Shown: piece by piece, positions 34,966-44,077 of the stretch
How positions within the stretch are numbered: the stretch's first letter is position 1
Layout of the letters: each line of letters begins with the position of its first letter
Assembly (NCBI GenBank): GCA_012840135.1
Contig: DUMA01000004.1
Span: 62,001 to 126,000, forward strand
DNA: 64,000 nucleotides
Source: Thermoanaerobacterales bacterium
GTDB lineage: Bacteria > Bacillota > Thermosediminibacteria > Thermosediminibacterales > Tepidanaerobacteraceae
Reading direction: 5' to 3'
Notes under the pieces: generated by a model
Seen by the model: the letters and a program-made list of their open reading frames with translations, nothing else
Database searches by the model: none
Told to the model about the DNA's origin: nothing
Translations under genes and position numbers: made by a program

Positions 34966-35952
34966 ATGATGAAAAAAATGAAATTTCATCCGCTGCTTGT
35001 GATTTTTTTTGTCATCCTGATCCTCCCATTTATAAATGACAACATAAATTTTCATCACATAATGATAATGTTCTTGATATATGCGGGGCTGGGCGAAGCC
35101 TGGAACATAATAACGGGCTTTGCCGGCCAGACATCCTTCGGGCATGCCGCCTTTTTCGGCATAGGCGCCTATACCTCCACCGTGCTCTTTTACAGGATGC
35201 ATATAAGCCCGTGGGCGGGTATGATTCTGGGGATACTCCTTGCCACCCTGGTGGCTGCGGTAGTGAGCTATCCCTGCTTCAAGTTAAAGGGCCATTATTT
35301 TGCCATAGCCACCCTTGCCATCGCAGAAATAATAAAGCAGATATTTATAAGCTGGGAGTATGTGGAGGGAGCTACGGGCATATCGATTCCCGTGATGGAT
35401 GAAGGAATTTTGAACATGCAGTTTCATACCTCAAAAATACCCTATTTTCTGATAGCCTTTGCAATATTTTCCATAGCCGTGCTCACAGCACATTATATTG
35501 AACAAAACAAAATGGGTTTTTATCTTAAAGCTATTCGTGAAGGTGGGGACGCAGCCGAAGCCATAGGGATAGATACGGTCAAATACAAGCTCTTTGCCAT
35601 GATGATAAGTGCGGCTCTTTCGGCGGCTTTTGGGACTCTGTACGCGCAGTATATCCTCTACATCGATCCGTTTATGGTATTTACCATGGACGTTTCGATG
35701 AAGATCGTGCTCCTCACGGTGCTGGGAGGGCTTGGAAGCATATACGGGCCCATTATCGGAGCCGCCATTCTCATACCGCTGTCGGAATACACCCGGATAT
35801 TTCTCGGAGGAACCGGAAAGGGAGTGGATCTCATTATTTTCGGAGCGCTGATAGTGGCGGTGGCCTGTTTCGAGCCCGAGGGGATACTGGGTATTTTCAA
35901 AAAAGGGCAGAGGAAGAAAAGAGGTGTGGATTATGCCAGAGCCACTACTTGA
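34966..35952 (+). CDS. livM: Branched-chain amino acid ABC transporter permease LivM (second cluster)
   Basis: 328-residue permease with NIITGFAGQTSFGHAAFFGI, LKGHYFAIATLAIAEI and VLGGLGSIYGPIIGA, all LivM features, and about nine hydrophobic segments. The C-terminal tail is very basic (FKKGQRKKR). Its end overlaps the start of livG by 20 bases. Confidence 0.9.
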   Translation: MMKKMKFHPLLVIFFVILILPFINDNINFHHIMIMFLIYAGLGEAWNIITGFAGQTSFGHAAFFGIGAYTSTVLFYRMHISPWAGMILGILLATLVAAVVSYPCFKLKGHYFAIATLAIAEIIKQIFISWEYVEGATGISIPVMDEGILNMQFHTSKIPYFLIAFAIFSIAVLTAHYIEQNKMGFYLKAIREGGDAAEAIGIDTVKYKLFAMMISAALSAAFGTLYAQYILYIDPFMVFTMDVSMKIVLLTVLGGLGSIYGPIIGAAILIPLSEYTRIFLGGTGKGVDLIIFGALIVAVACFEPEGILGIFKKGQRKKRGVDYARATT

Positions 35953-36676
35953 TGTCCGCGGAATAACGATGAAATTCGGCAGCCTCGTGGCTAACGAAGA
36001 CGTGACTTTTGCGGTAAATGAGGGCGAGATAGTAAGCCTCATAGGCCCCAACGGTGCGGGCAAGACCACTCTTTTCAACTGCATCACGGGGTTTTATAAG
36101 CCCCACTCCGGGAGGGTGTTTTTCAACGGCATCGACATTACCGCAAAGCCGCCCCATTATTCCGCCAGATTGGGGCTGACCAGAACTTTTCAGATAGTAA
36201 AGCCCTTAAAGGAAATGACTGTCAAAGAAAACGTCATGACAGGAGCTTTTTTGAGGACGTCCGGCAAAAAACAGGCGGAACTTACGGCCATGGAAATCCT
36301 GGAGCTTACCCATCTGGCGGAAAAAAGCGACGTTCCTGCTGCAAGCCTCACCATTGCGGATAAAAAGCGCCTGGAGATAGCCCGGGCCTTGGCCACCAGG
36401 CCTAAAATGCTCATGCTGGACGAAGCCATGGCGGGACTCAACCAGACCGAAATAAAAGATGCCATGGAGCTTTGCCTAGGATTGAAGCGAAAAGGCATCA
36501 CCCTTCTGGTGGTGGAGCACATCATGGAAGCCATCATGCCCATTTCCGACAGGGTAGTGGTCTTAAACGCCGGCAAAAAAATAGCCGATGATGTACCCGA
36601 AAATGTCACGAGTAACGAAGAGGTCATCAAGGCGTACCTGGGGGAGAGATACAATGCTAAAAGTAAAAAATCTTAG
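35933..36676 (+). CDS. livG: Branched-chain amino acid ABC transporter ATPase LivG (second cluster)
   Basis: 247-residue ABC ATPase with intact Walker A GPNGAGKTT. The signature region reads SLTIADKKRLEIARAL in place of the usual S-G-G-Q core, and Walker B is LMLDEAMAGLNQ (DEA in place of DEP). Degenerate signatures are tolerated in some LivG proteins when LivF supplies a canonical one, as it does here. ATG at 35933 with AGAGGTG upstream. Confidence 0.88.
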   Translation: MPEPLLDVRGITMKFGSLVANEDVTFAVNEGEIVSLIGPNGAGKTTLFNCITGFYKPHSGRVFFNGIDITAKPPHYSARLGLTRTFQIVKPLKEMTVKENVMTGAFLRTSGKKQAELTAMEILELTHLAEKSDVPAASLTIADKKRLEIARALATRPKMLMLDEAMAGLNQTEIKDAMELCLGLKRKGITLLVVEHIMEAIMPISDRVVVLNAGKKIADDVPENVTSNEEVIKAYLGERYNAKSKKS

Positions 36677-37358
36677 CGTGGGATACGACAATGTGCCGGT
36701 AGTCTTTGATGCAAGTTTTGAAGTGAAAGAAGGAGAACTGGTATCCATAGTTGGCTCCAACGGCGCAGGAAAGACCACCATCCTTAAAACTTTATCGGGC
36801 CTTTTGAAACCTTTCTCAGGACAGATCGAGTTTCTGGGAAGGCGGACGGACAGAATGCCGGCCCATGAAATAGTAAAGTGCGGCATTGCCCACGTGCCGG
36901 AAGGTAGGCGGGTCTTCGGGAAGATGACGGTGCTGGACAACCTGCTCCTGGGGGCTCACACCCTTGAAAATCAGGATGAGATTGCAGGTAGGCTGAAAGA
37001 AGTATACGACATTTTCCCCCGCCTGAAGGAACGCGAATTCCAGAAAGCCGAAACTCTTTCCGGCGGAGAGCAGCAGATGCTGGCCATAGCCCGCGGGCTC
37101 ATGTCAAAGCCCAGGCTCCTCATGGTGGACGAGATGTCGCTGGGGCTTATGCCCATCCTGGTGGACAGGGTCATGGAGATATTGAAAGAAATCAGCAGGC
37201 AGGGTTTGACGGTGCTGCTGGTGGAACAGAAGGTCCAGGAGGCCCTGGAAATGGCCGACAGGGGATACGTGCTCCAGACCGGCCGCATAGTGGCCGAAGG
37301 CACCGGAAAAGAACTCCTGGAGAGCGACATGGTGAAAAAGGCATACATGGGAATGTAA
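36654..37358 (+). CDS. livF: Branched-chain amino acid ABC transporter ATPase LivF (second cluster)
   Basis: 234-residue ABC ATPase beginning MLKVKNLSVGYDN inside the end of livG. Walker A GSNGAGKTT, signature LSGGEQQMLAIARGL, Walker B LLMVDEMSLGLMP with Met in place of Pro. It completes a second KHMGF set. Palindromic repeat copy C follows the stop by 2 bases. Confidence 0.9.
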   Translation: MLKVKNLSVGYDNVPVVFDASFEVKEGELVSIVGSNGAGKTTILKTLSGLLKPFSGQIEFLGRRTDRMPAHEIVKCGIAHVPEGRRVFGKMTVLDNLLLGAHTLENQDEIAGRLKEVYDIFPRLKEREFQKAETLSGGEQQMLAIARGLMSKPRLLMVDEMSLGLMPILVDRVMEILKEISRQGLTVLLVEQKVQEALEMADRGYVLQTGRIVAEGTGKELLESDMVKKAYMGM

Positions 37359-37360
37359 AA

Positions 37361-37487
37361 AAAGCCCGCATGATATTTTGCTACGGCCACGCTCGCACGC
37401 CGTTTGCGGCAGCAGAGCTGCCAGCATCTGAGAAACTAGGCCCGCTCCATAATACATGCGGGCTAAGTTAGTTTGTTGGCGTCTGAA
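37361..37487 (+). repeat. Palindromic intergenic repeat, copy C
   Basis: Inner arms AGCCCGCATG (37363-37372) and CATGCGGGCT (37455-37464), with core GCACGCCGTTTGCGGCAGCA followed by GAGCTGCC, nearly identical to the reverse complement of copy A. The left outer arm is missing; the right side ends in GTCTGAA. It sits between convergent livF and the minus-strand amidohydrolase. Confidence 0.85.
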
Positions 37488-37507
37488 AAGCCCAGTTTGG
37501 GGCTTTA
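37487..37507 (-). terminator. Hairpin after the amidohydrolase gene
   Basis: AAAGCCC, a short loop, then GGGGCTTT, right beside repeat copy C and just past the 3' end of the minus-strand gene. On the minus strand the right arm ends in CTTTTC, a weak T-run. Confidence 0.45.
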
Positions 37508-37523
37508 ATTGTTATATACCACC

Positions 37524-38717
37524 CTAAGCCGTGGTGAAGGCATTTTTTATTTCTTTCAGAAGTTCGGGCCGTGACAGCACATCTATGGCCGTGCCAACCA
37601 TGCCTTTGACGGCCTTGTGAAGTCTTGATTTTGCTTCAGGGCCGTTGGCATGTTTTACAAATTCTCTTTCGTGCACCTCTACTTTTGGCCCTATGTCTAT
37701 ATAGCCGTATACAGTAGGCACCACATGACTCACATTGCCTATATCCGAGGAACCGGGGAACTCATCCGTTTCTTTAAAATTATCAAAGCCTGCAGCCCTG
37801 AGGTTATCTTCACCTATGCGGCGCAGGACCGGATTTATTACAAGGTCATCCAGAGGATTTTCAAAGCGGTTCACGGCAAGTTTCGCTCCTGTCATAAAGG
37901 CCGCTCCCCGGGCGCAGTTTATGATTCTTTCGCTCACTTTGTTCAGATAACTGCGGCGGCTTGCCCTGACGTAAAACCTGCAAGCGCAATTTTCAGGTAT
38001 GATATTCGGAGCGTCTCCCCCTCTGGTTATTATTCCATGGATGCGAACATCGGAAGTCACATGCTGCCTCAGGGCGTTTATCCCCGCAAAAGTGAGATTT
38101 ACCGCATCCAGGGCATTTATCCCTTCGTGAGGGAATGATGCGGCATGGGCAGCCTTTCCGGTGAATTCAAACTCCAGGGCATCCATGGCCAGAGCCGAAG
38201 TATTCAACAGATTGCTGTTTTCCAGATGTAGCTGAAAAGCCGCATCTATCGTATCAAAGGCCCCTTTTTCCACCATATTTACCTTGCATCCCAGGGTTTC
38301 TTCGGCAGGGGTGCCGAAGACCACTATTTTGCCCGGGAGTTTTTCTATGATTCTTGAAAGCACTAGACCAGCTCCCACGGAGGTAGCGGATATCCAGTTG
38401 TGGCCGCAGGCATGGGCGGGGCTTCCGTCATCGCCCATGCCGGGGAGGGCATCGTATTCGGCAAGAAAAGCGAAGGCAGGCCTATCATGCGTGCCGATTT
38501 CAGCCCTGAAGGCCGTAGGTATATTGAGGTAAGGAAAAACTACGTCAAATCCATATCTTGAGAGAAGACCTGCCAGAAATTTTGATGATTCGAATTCTTC
38601 TCCGCCCAGCTCCGGGTGATTAAATATGAAATCGCTTATCCCTTCTATTTCACCTACCATTTCATCTTCTATTTTAAAGGCCTCTTGTTTTAGTTTTTCG
38701 ATGTCCGGAACATCCAC
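37524..38717 (-). CDS. M20 family metallopeptidase/amidohydrolase
   Basis: 397-residue zinc hydrolase of the M20 aminoacylase/AbgB group. GDDGSPAHACGHNWIS, VFGTPAEETLGCKV (metal-binding and catalytic Glu) and FTGKAAHAASFPHEGINALD (dimerisation-domain start) are present. The start is GTG with GGGAGG upstream. The gene is downstream of a YfcC carrier and a PucR regulator on the same strand. Probably hydrolyses an N-acyl amino acid or peptide-like substrate taken up by the carrier; actual substrate unknown. Confidence 0.85.
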   Translation of the reverse strand: MDVPDIEKLKQEAFKIEDEMVGEIEGISDFIFNHPELGGEEFESSKFLAGLLSRYGFDVVFPYLNIPTAFRAEIGTHDRPAFAFLAEYDALPGMGDDGSPAHACGHNWISATSVGAGLVLSRIIEKLPGKIVVFGTPAEETLGCKVNMVEKGAFDTIDAAFQLHLENSNLLNTSALAMDALEFEFTGKAAHAASFPHEGINALDAVNLTFAGINALRQHVTSDVRIHGIITRGGDAPNIIPENCACRFYVRASRRSYLNKVSERIINCARGAAFMTGAKLAVNRFENPLDDLVINPVLRRIGEDNLRAAGFDNFKETDEFPGSSDIGNVSHVVPTVYGYIDIGPKVEVHEREFVKHANGPEAKSRLHKAVKGMVGTAIDVLSRPELLKEIKNAFTTA

Positions 38718-38808
38718 GATATTGCCTCCCTGTAATCAGTATTTAATACGAAACATAGATTTTATTATTGGTAAAAATAAGTGTCTGGTCCTAAAAATTT
38801 TTAAAAGA

Positions 38809-40209
38809 TTATGGTCCGTAATTTATCATTTGAGCAACAATCACCAGTATTGCTCCCGTTACAGTCCATATGATGGTTATGGGAAGAGCCCATCTAAACC
38901 ATTCTACAAACTTTATTTTTGCTGCTCCAAGGATGGAATAAACTTCAGGACTGGTAGGCTCCCACATATTGAGGATGCCGTCACCAAGCTGGTAGGCCAG
39001 CACCATGGTCTGCCTTGAAACGCCTACCAGGTCGCAGAGAGGGGTGAGGATGGGGATAAGTATGGCCGCTTTGGCTGTTCCCGAGGAAATGAGGAATTCC
39101 AGCAGATAAATAATTATGTACATAAGTATCGCAGCTCCGATTCCACCGAAGATGCCCACAGTATTTGACATCCCGTAAAGAATAGTGTCCGTTACGTTAC
39201 CTTTATTCAGAACTACCATGATCGCCCTGGCAAAACCTATGACCATGCATGGACCTATTATCTCCGATGCTGCCTTTTCTGTTTCCTCCGCCATGGTATT
39301 TAAAGATATACCTCCAACAAATCCTGACAAAATGCCCATGAGCAAGAATAGTGCCGAGATTTCCGCCATATACCATTCGTATTTTAAGACGCCATAGATG
39401 AGGCCTATCATCGCAGCAAGAATTATTATAAGTACTATAGCATGTCTTACGTTCATTTTGGTTTCGGGGCTTTCGGAATCCGATTTGCTTTTCCAGTAAT
39501 CCGTGGCTTCTTTTGAAATGGACAGATCGGGATTCTCCCTAACTTTTCTAGCGTATCTTAGAGTGAACCATACACCCTCTGCCACAAGGATTATACATGT
39601 TATCACCCTGAATCCGGTGCCGGAATATAAGGGAAGTTTTGCAAGGCTTTGGGACAATCCTACTGTAAAAGGATTGAAAAAAGCTCCGGCGAATCCGGCA
39701 TTTATGCCGATGAAAAGGACTGCGGCTCCCGTCATGGCGTCAAATCCCATTTTGACACAGAGGGGAACCAGCATGAAGACAAATGGATAAGCTTCTTCGT
39801 ACATGCCGAAGGTAGCACCGCATAGAGCAAAAAGCAACATCAGGCCAGTTAGCGCGATATATTCGCCGCCCTGGATGTGCTGAACCACGGAGGTAATGCC
39901 CGCATCCAGTGCACCGGTCTTTCGGACAATGGCGAAGGCACCTGAAACCAGCAAGATAAATGATATTACGTCCGCAGCTTCTACGATACCATCGTAAAAG
40001 GACATGAGGAAACTGAAGAGTCCTACGGGGGATGATTCCGCCGCTTTGTAAGTGCCGGGGACCACTACCTCCCTTCCTTCTTCATTTTCAACACGTTCAA
40101 AAGTTCCTGCCGGCAGCACCCATGTAGCTGCGGCTGCAAGGATGACAAGCACGGCCAGGATGACAAAAACATGAGGGATATTAAGCTTAAGCCCGACCTT
40201 TTCCTCCAT
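38809..40209 (-). CDS. YfcC family membrane carrier (DcuC/AbgT-like)
   Basis: 466-residue transporter with about 11-12 hydrophobic segments. LNIPHVFVILAVLVILAAAA then TWVLPAGTFERVENEEGREV at the N-terminus and YEEAYPFVFMLVPLC are typical of the YfcC family (C4-dicarboxylate anaerobic carrier superfamily). The ATG at 40209 is 9 bases after AAAGG; an ATG at 40218 touches the SD. Substrate unknown; the adjacent M20 hydrolase suggests peptides or acyl-amino acids. Confidence 0.82.
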   Translation of the reverse strand: MEEKVGLKLNIPHVFVILAVLVILAAAATWVLPAGTFERVENEEGREVVVPGTYKAAESSPVGLFSFLMSFYDGIVEAADVISFILLVSGAFAIVRKTGALDAGITSVVQHIQGGEYIALTGLMLLFALCGATFGMYEEAYPFVFMLVPLCVKMGFDAMTGAAVLFIGINAGFAGAFFNPFTVGLSQSLAKLPLYSGTGFRVITCIILVAEGVWFTLRYARKVRENPDLSISKEATDYWKSKSDSESPETKMNVRHAIVLIIILAAMIGLIYGVLKYEWYMAEISALFLLMGILSGFVGGISLNTMAEETEKAASEIIGPCMVIGFARAIMVVLNKGNVTDTILYGMSNTVGIFGGIGAAILMYIIIYLLEFLISSGTAKAAILIPILTPLCDLVGVSRQTMVLAYQLGDGILNMWEPTSPEVYSILGAAKIKFVEWFRWALPITIIWTVTGAILVIVAQMINYGP

Positions 40210-40265
40210 AAGAACCATCCTTTCATTTTATTAATTGACGGGAACCGAAGTTCCATCGTCAAAAT

Positions 40266-41426
40266 TTATTGCAAAAGTTTTTTTATGAGCATGGCCAGGT
40301 ATAATTCCATCCTATCTTTCCCGTTTTCCGCGTCAAAGCCTGTAATCTCTTTTATATTGGCAAGCCTGTAGCGAATCGTATGCCGATGTGCATAAAGGAT
40401 CTGCGCAGTACGGGTAATATTGCCGTTTTCAAGGTAAATCTCGAGAGTTTTCAGAAGTTCGGCTGAATGCTTTCTATCATATGCACAAAGTCCTCCCAGT
40501 ATTTCATCAAAATACGATCTTAGCACCTTTTCCGGTATTTCCAGCAGCAGCTTGAATATGCCCAGATCCTGATATGTCATAAAGTTTTTATCGGGAGAAA
40601 AACCTCTTTTAAAGAATTCCACCACTTTTTGGGCCTGCATCAGGCTAATTTTTGCTTCTGATATCTTACCTACCGCTTCGCCAATACCGAAATAAAATCT
40701 GGTGTTTTCCATATATCTTTTTAGATTGCTGGTAAGTTGCGAAAAGATGCGGGATGTCTGATTATGACCTGGAGAAAGGAAAATCAGCAATTCGTTTTGC
40801 ACAACGGATACAATATAGTTTATATTTTGTTGATTTAAGTAAAATTCCAGATTTCCTCGGACTCTTCCGGGGTTTATTTTGTTATTCTCTACATGCAAGA
40901 TGCTTACTACAAAAGGGTGATTCCAGTCAAAGCCCAATTCGTAGTACTTATGTTTTACTATCTCCTGGCAGGGGGGAGAATCTGACAGAATTTGTTTCAC
41001 CAGTTCATCGGCCATTCTTGCCCTGGTCTTCTGTTTCTCTTCTTCTTCAAAAAGCTTTTTTGACAGTGTTCTGGTGATCTCACTGAAAGAAACGGATGGT
41101 GGAAGACAGAGAAGGGGCAACCCCTTTTCGTTACAAATTTCAATAAATATATCGGGGATCTCATCTACATAAAAACCCACCTGCAGCGCCAGCGCTGCAA
41201 TTCTCTTGCTGGATAAATGATTTACCAGATAATGTATGTTTTTAATATTATGAAAATCAAAGCCGTAGGCTGTTGTGATTAAAAATTCACCTTCGTGGAG
41301 CCTGCTGAGTTCATCCAGAATCTCCAGGATATTCAGCCATTTTATCTGATTTGTAAGATTCTGATTACCGGCAAGAATTTTTACTTCTTTAAACTCTGGA
41401 AGGTTTAGCACTTCAGACACCATCAA
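40266..41426 (-). CDS. PucR family transcriptional regulator
   Basis: 386-residue regulator. N-terminal PucR-type sensory domain (VSEVLNLPEFKEVKILAG, then GEFLITTAYGFDF), a GGDEF-like/CdaR middle segment and a C-terminal HTH (ENGNITRTAQILYAHRHTIR then YRLANIKEITG). The start is TTG at 41426 or ATG at 41423, after GAAGGTGA. It is transcribed toward yfcC and the M20 gene and divergently from kamA, so it may control either. A palindrome lies in the divergent promoter region. Confidence 0.85.
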   Translation of the reverse strand: MMVSEVLNLPEFKEVKILAGNQNLTNQIKWLNILEILDELSRLHEGEFLITTAYGFDFHNIKNIHYLVNHLSSKRIAALALQVGFYVDEIPDIFIEICNEKGLPLLCLPPSVSFSEITRTLSKKLFEEEEKQKTRARMADELVKQILSDSPPCQEIVKHKYYELGFDWNHPFVVSILHVENNKINPGRVRGNLEFYLNQQNINYIVSVVQNELLIFLSPGHNQTSRIFSQLTSNLKRYMENTRFYFGIGEAVGKISEAKISLMQAQKVVEFFKRGFSPDKNFMTYQDLGIFKLLLEIPEKVLRSYFDEILGGLCAYDRKHSAELLKTLEIYLENGNITRTAQILYAHRHTIRYRLANIKEITGFDAENGKDRMELYLAMLIKKLLQ

Positions 41427-41490
41427 TGAGCATCACCTTCTTTTGTTAAGAATATATTCCACGTTCATCCATTTTATCCTGTTATAAATA

Positions 41491-41507
41491 TTATACAACA
41501 TGTATAA
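41491..41507. promoter_or_regulatory. Palindrome between pucR-like gene and kamA
   Basis: TTATACA (41491-41497) and TGTATAA (41501-41507), perfect arms with a 3-base spacer. On the minus strand it includes a TATAAT that could be the regulator's -10 box. Possible autoregulatory operator. Confidence 0.45.
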
Positions 41508-41674
41508 AAAAATCAAAAAAAATTGTATTCAGGGATAATTTATTTTATTTTTCCACTGCAGGAGTTTAATCATCCGTTTCGTATATAAACTCTGGCCAAA
41601 ATCTGGATAATAGTCTAATGATTACCGTTTTTCGTTTATATAGAATGAAAGAAAAGGTCGTGGGAGGCGGTTTC

Positions 41675-42913
41675 ATGAGGAATTATCGTGAAATACCCTT
41701 ATGGAAGGATGTTTCTGAAAAAGAGTGGAAAGATTGGAGATGGCAATTGGCTCACAGGATTACCGAACTTGAGGAATTGAAAAAGGTCATAGACCTGACG
41801 GAGGAGGAACAGGAAGGGATTAAAGAATGTCTTAAAACCCTCAGGATGGCCATTACACCGTATTATGCCACATTGATTGATCCCGAGAATACGGCTGACC
41901 CCGTAAGAAGACAGGCTGTACCAACTTCTCTGGAGCTTAAAAAATCCGAAAGCGATATAATCGACCCTCTCCATGAAGATATTGATTCTCCTGTGCCTGG
42001 AATTACCCACCGCTATCCCGATAGAGTTCTTTTTCTGGTGACGGACCAGTGCTCCATGTATTGCCGCCACTGTACCCGGCGGCGCTGGGCGGGCCAGACG
42101 GACCGCACCATGCCGAAAGAAAAGTTGGACGGAGCAATCGACTATGTAAGAAGCAATCCTAAAGTAAGAGATGTGCTTATTTCAGGCGGCGACGGCCTTC
42201 TTGTCTCTGATGAAATGCTGGAATATATCATAAAAAGTTTGAGAATGATTCCCCATGTGGAAATCATCCGTATTGGCACCAGAACACCTGTAGTTTTGCC
42301 TTATAGAATAACGCTCGAACTTGTCAAAATGCTTAAAAAATATCACCCCCTATGGATTAACACCCACTTCAACCATCCCAAAGAAATTACCGAAGAGTCA
42401 AAGAAAGCCTGTGAGATGCTGGCCGATGCCGGGATACCTCTGGGAAACCAGTCGGTATTGTTAAAAGGGATAAATGACTGTCCATTTATAATGAAAAAAT
42501 TGGTCCAGGAACTGGTGAAAATCAGAGTAAGACCTTATTACATCTATCAGTGCGACCTTTCGGTAGGGATAGAACACTTCAGGACATCAATAGGCAAGGG
42601 AATAGAAATAATAGAACATTTGAGAGGCCATACTTCAGGATTTGCAGTGCCCACCTTTGTGGTGGATGCCCCCGGCGGGGGAGGGAAGATCCCCATCATG
42701 CCGCAATACCTCATATCCTATTCCGACAGAAAGGTTATCATGAGAAACTACGAAGGCATTATATGTGCTTATACAGAGCCGGAAGATAACCGGAGCCGCT
42801 GTCAAAACTGCGGTATCTGCGGCAAAAAAGACCCCCAAGGAAAACCGAAATACGACGTCGGCCTTGCATCCCTTTACAGCGGTGAGCGTTTGAGCCTGGA
42901 ACCGGCTGATTGA
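41675..42913 (+). CDS. kamA: Lysine 2,3-aminomutase (KamA family)
   Basis: 412-residue radical SAM/PLP enzyme. The cluster motif is [16 protein letters not shown]; the PLP Lys lies in [27 protein letters not shown] and VVDAP retain the two Asp residues that bind the lysine substrate amino group in lysine 2,3-aminomutase, unlike glutamate aminomutases. A C-terminal CQNCGICGK binds zinc. It makes beta-lysine for lysine fermentation or for acetyl-beta-lysine osmolyte; no partner gene (kamDE or ablB) is adjacent. ATG at 41675 with GGGAGG upstream. Confidence 0.9.
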   Translation: MRNYREIPLWKDVSEKEWKDWRWQLAHRITELEELKKVIDLTEEEQEGIKECLKTLRMAITPYYATLIDPENTADPVRRQAVPTSLELKKSESDIIDPLHEDIDSPVPGITHRYPDRVLFLVTDQCSMYCRHCTRRRWAGQTDRTMPKEKLDGAIDYVRSNPKVRDVLISGGDGLLVSDEMLEYIIKSLRMIPHVEIIRIGTRTPVVLPYRITLELVKMLKKYHPLWINTHFNHPKEITEESKKACEMLADAGIPLGNQSVLLKGINDCPFIMKKLVQELVKIRVRPYYIYQCDLSVGIEHFRTSIGKGIEIIEHLRGHTSGFAVPTFVVDAPGGGGKIPIMPQYLISYSDRKVIMRNYEGIICAYTEPEDNRSRCQNCGICGKKDPQGKPKYDVGLASLYSGERLSLEPAD

Positions 42914-42922
42914 CAGGTTAAT

Positions 42923-42958
42923 GGGGCCGGGACCTCATTGAAGCCCGACCCCCAAAGA
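42923..42958 (+). terminator. Possible terminator after kamA
   Basis: GGGG-C-CGGG (42923-42931) pairs with CCCG-A-CCCC (42944-42952), with one internal mismatch. The following T content is weak, so this is tentative. Confidence 0.4.
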
Positions 42959-43430
42959 TTATTTTATTATCTCCGCGGCTTTATCCAGCAGGCTCTGAGG
43001 TGATATCCAAGGCTTTTGCAGACTTCAAATTGATAATGATATCTTTTTGGCTCTGGGACTCCGCCGGCATTTCCTGCGGTTTTGCCTTGCCCGACAATAT
43101 TTTTAAAGCCATCTCGGCGGTTTGCCGGCCCAATTTATAATAATCAAGGCCTATGGTGGCCGCCGTTCCCCGATACACACTGTCTTTTTCCGTAGACACC
43201 AGCAGGATTTTATTTTTTTGAGCCACCTGAATTACGGCTTCCAGTGCGGTGACAACTACGTTGTCAGAGGGAATATATATGGCATCAACCTTACCCACAA
43301 GGTATTTGACGGCCTGGTCCACCTCGCTGGTATTGGTGGCCACTGCTTCAACGATATTCAAGATCGCAATTTTTTGGTTCTTGAATTTGTCCAGAGTAAA
43401 TGTAATTAGTTTATTTTATTTCCAAATTCA
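42959..43430 (-). pseudogene. Truncated, frameshifted ABC substrate-binding protein (ABC_sub_bind family)
   Basis: Only the C-terminal part of a TrpX-like binding protein is left. NIVEAVATNTSEVDQAVKYL, VGKVDAIYIPSDNVVVTALE and TIGLDYYKLGRQTAEMALKI match the family. The frame runs to a premature stop at 42981, but the expected ending (SPQSLLDKAAEIIK) is read in another frame to a stop at 42959, showing a small indel near 43001-43008. Upstream, the N-terminal two thirds and signal peptide are missing; an in-frame stop lies near 43410. Partner permease and ATPase genes are absent. Confidence 0.82.
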
Positions 43431-43852
43431 TCGGGTGCTAGTTTTTCAGCGGGGCTGAAGCCTGCCGCACTACATCCCCCAGCCTAAGTCAGGCATGACC
43501 CGGCTCGCTAGAGCTTAAGATAAGAGCTATCTAAAGCCCGGACTTCGCCTTAGGGCTGGGGGGCGTCGGAAATACGTGGGACGTTATCTGTGTAGCCGCT
43601 CATACTTTCTGACCGTATTTCACTCAAATTGAACGTCTGAAAATTTGACTCACTTTATTTGACCATGCACATGAACCTTGAAAATACCCCTCAGAGGGGG
43701 AGGTTTAACGGATATGAAGGGAGAAAATGTAAGGGGTGATTGAATTTTGTAAAATAGCGATCTGTTTGAAATGCTTTGTGACAAGTATTTTGTATTTTAT
43801 TGAAGTTAAGGAAATACTAATCCTGAAAATAAAATTTCAGGAGGGATATGTC
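43431..43852. other. Non-coding stretch with a long-range palindrome
   Basis: About 420 bases without a convincing gene. CCCCCAGCCTAAG (about 43477-43489) can pair with CTTAGGGCTGGGGG (about 43549-43562), enclosing a G/C-rich segment with further stems, including AGAGCTTAAGATAAGAGCTA. Farther right, CCCCTCAGAGGGG forms a small hairpin near 43690. I could not assign it to a known RNA or insertion sequence end. Confidence 0.4.
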
Positions 43853-44056
43853 ATGGCCAAAATAAGAATGCTGAGGGGAAGGGAGAAAAACAAGCTCATT
43901 CCTCAAATGCAGAAGATGAGATTCAAAGGTAACCTGGTGGATGATGAGCGTCCAGAAAACTACGAGTTATCCGAAGAATTTGCCAGAAAAAATCCTCTTA
44001 AAACACCCCCCAACAACCTGACAGGTAAGAGAAAAGATACCGGGGAAAAAGATTGA
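43853..44056 (+). CDS. Small hypothetical protein
   Basis: 67 residues, highly charged: MAKIRMLRGREKNKLIPQ at the start, then RPENYELSEEFARKNPLK and a basic tail. No membrane helix, no cysteines and no family recognised. Credible as a gene because AGGAGGG lies upstream of the ATG and another small gene follows 21 bases later. The longer open frame from 43736 has no ribosome binding site. Confidence 0.6.
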   Translation: MAKIRMLRGREKNKLIPQMQKMRFKGNLVDDERPENYELSEEFARKNPLKTPPNNLTGKRKDTGEKD

Positions 44057-44077
44057 AAAATAAAAGGCGGGGATAAT

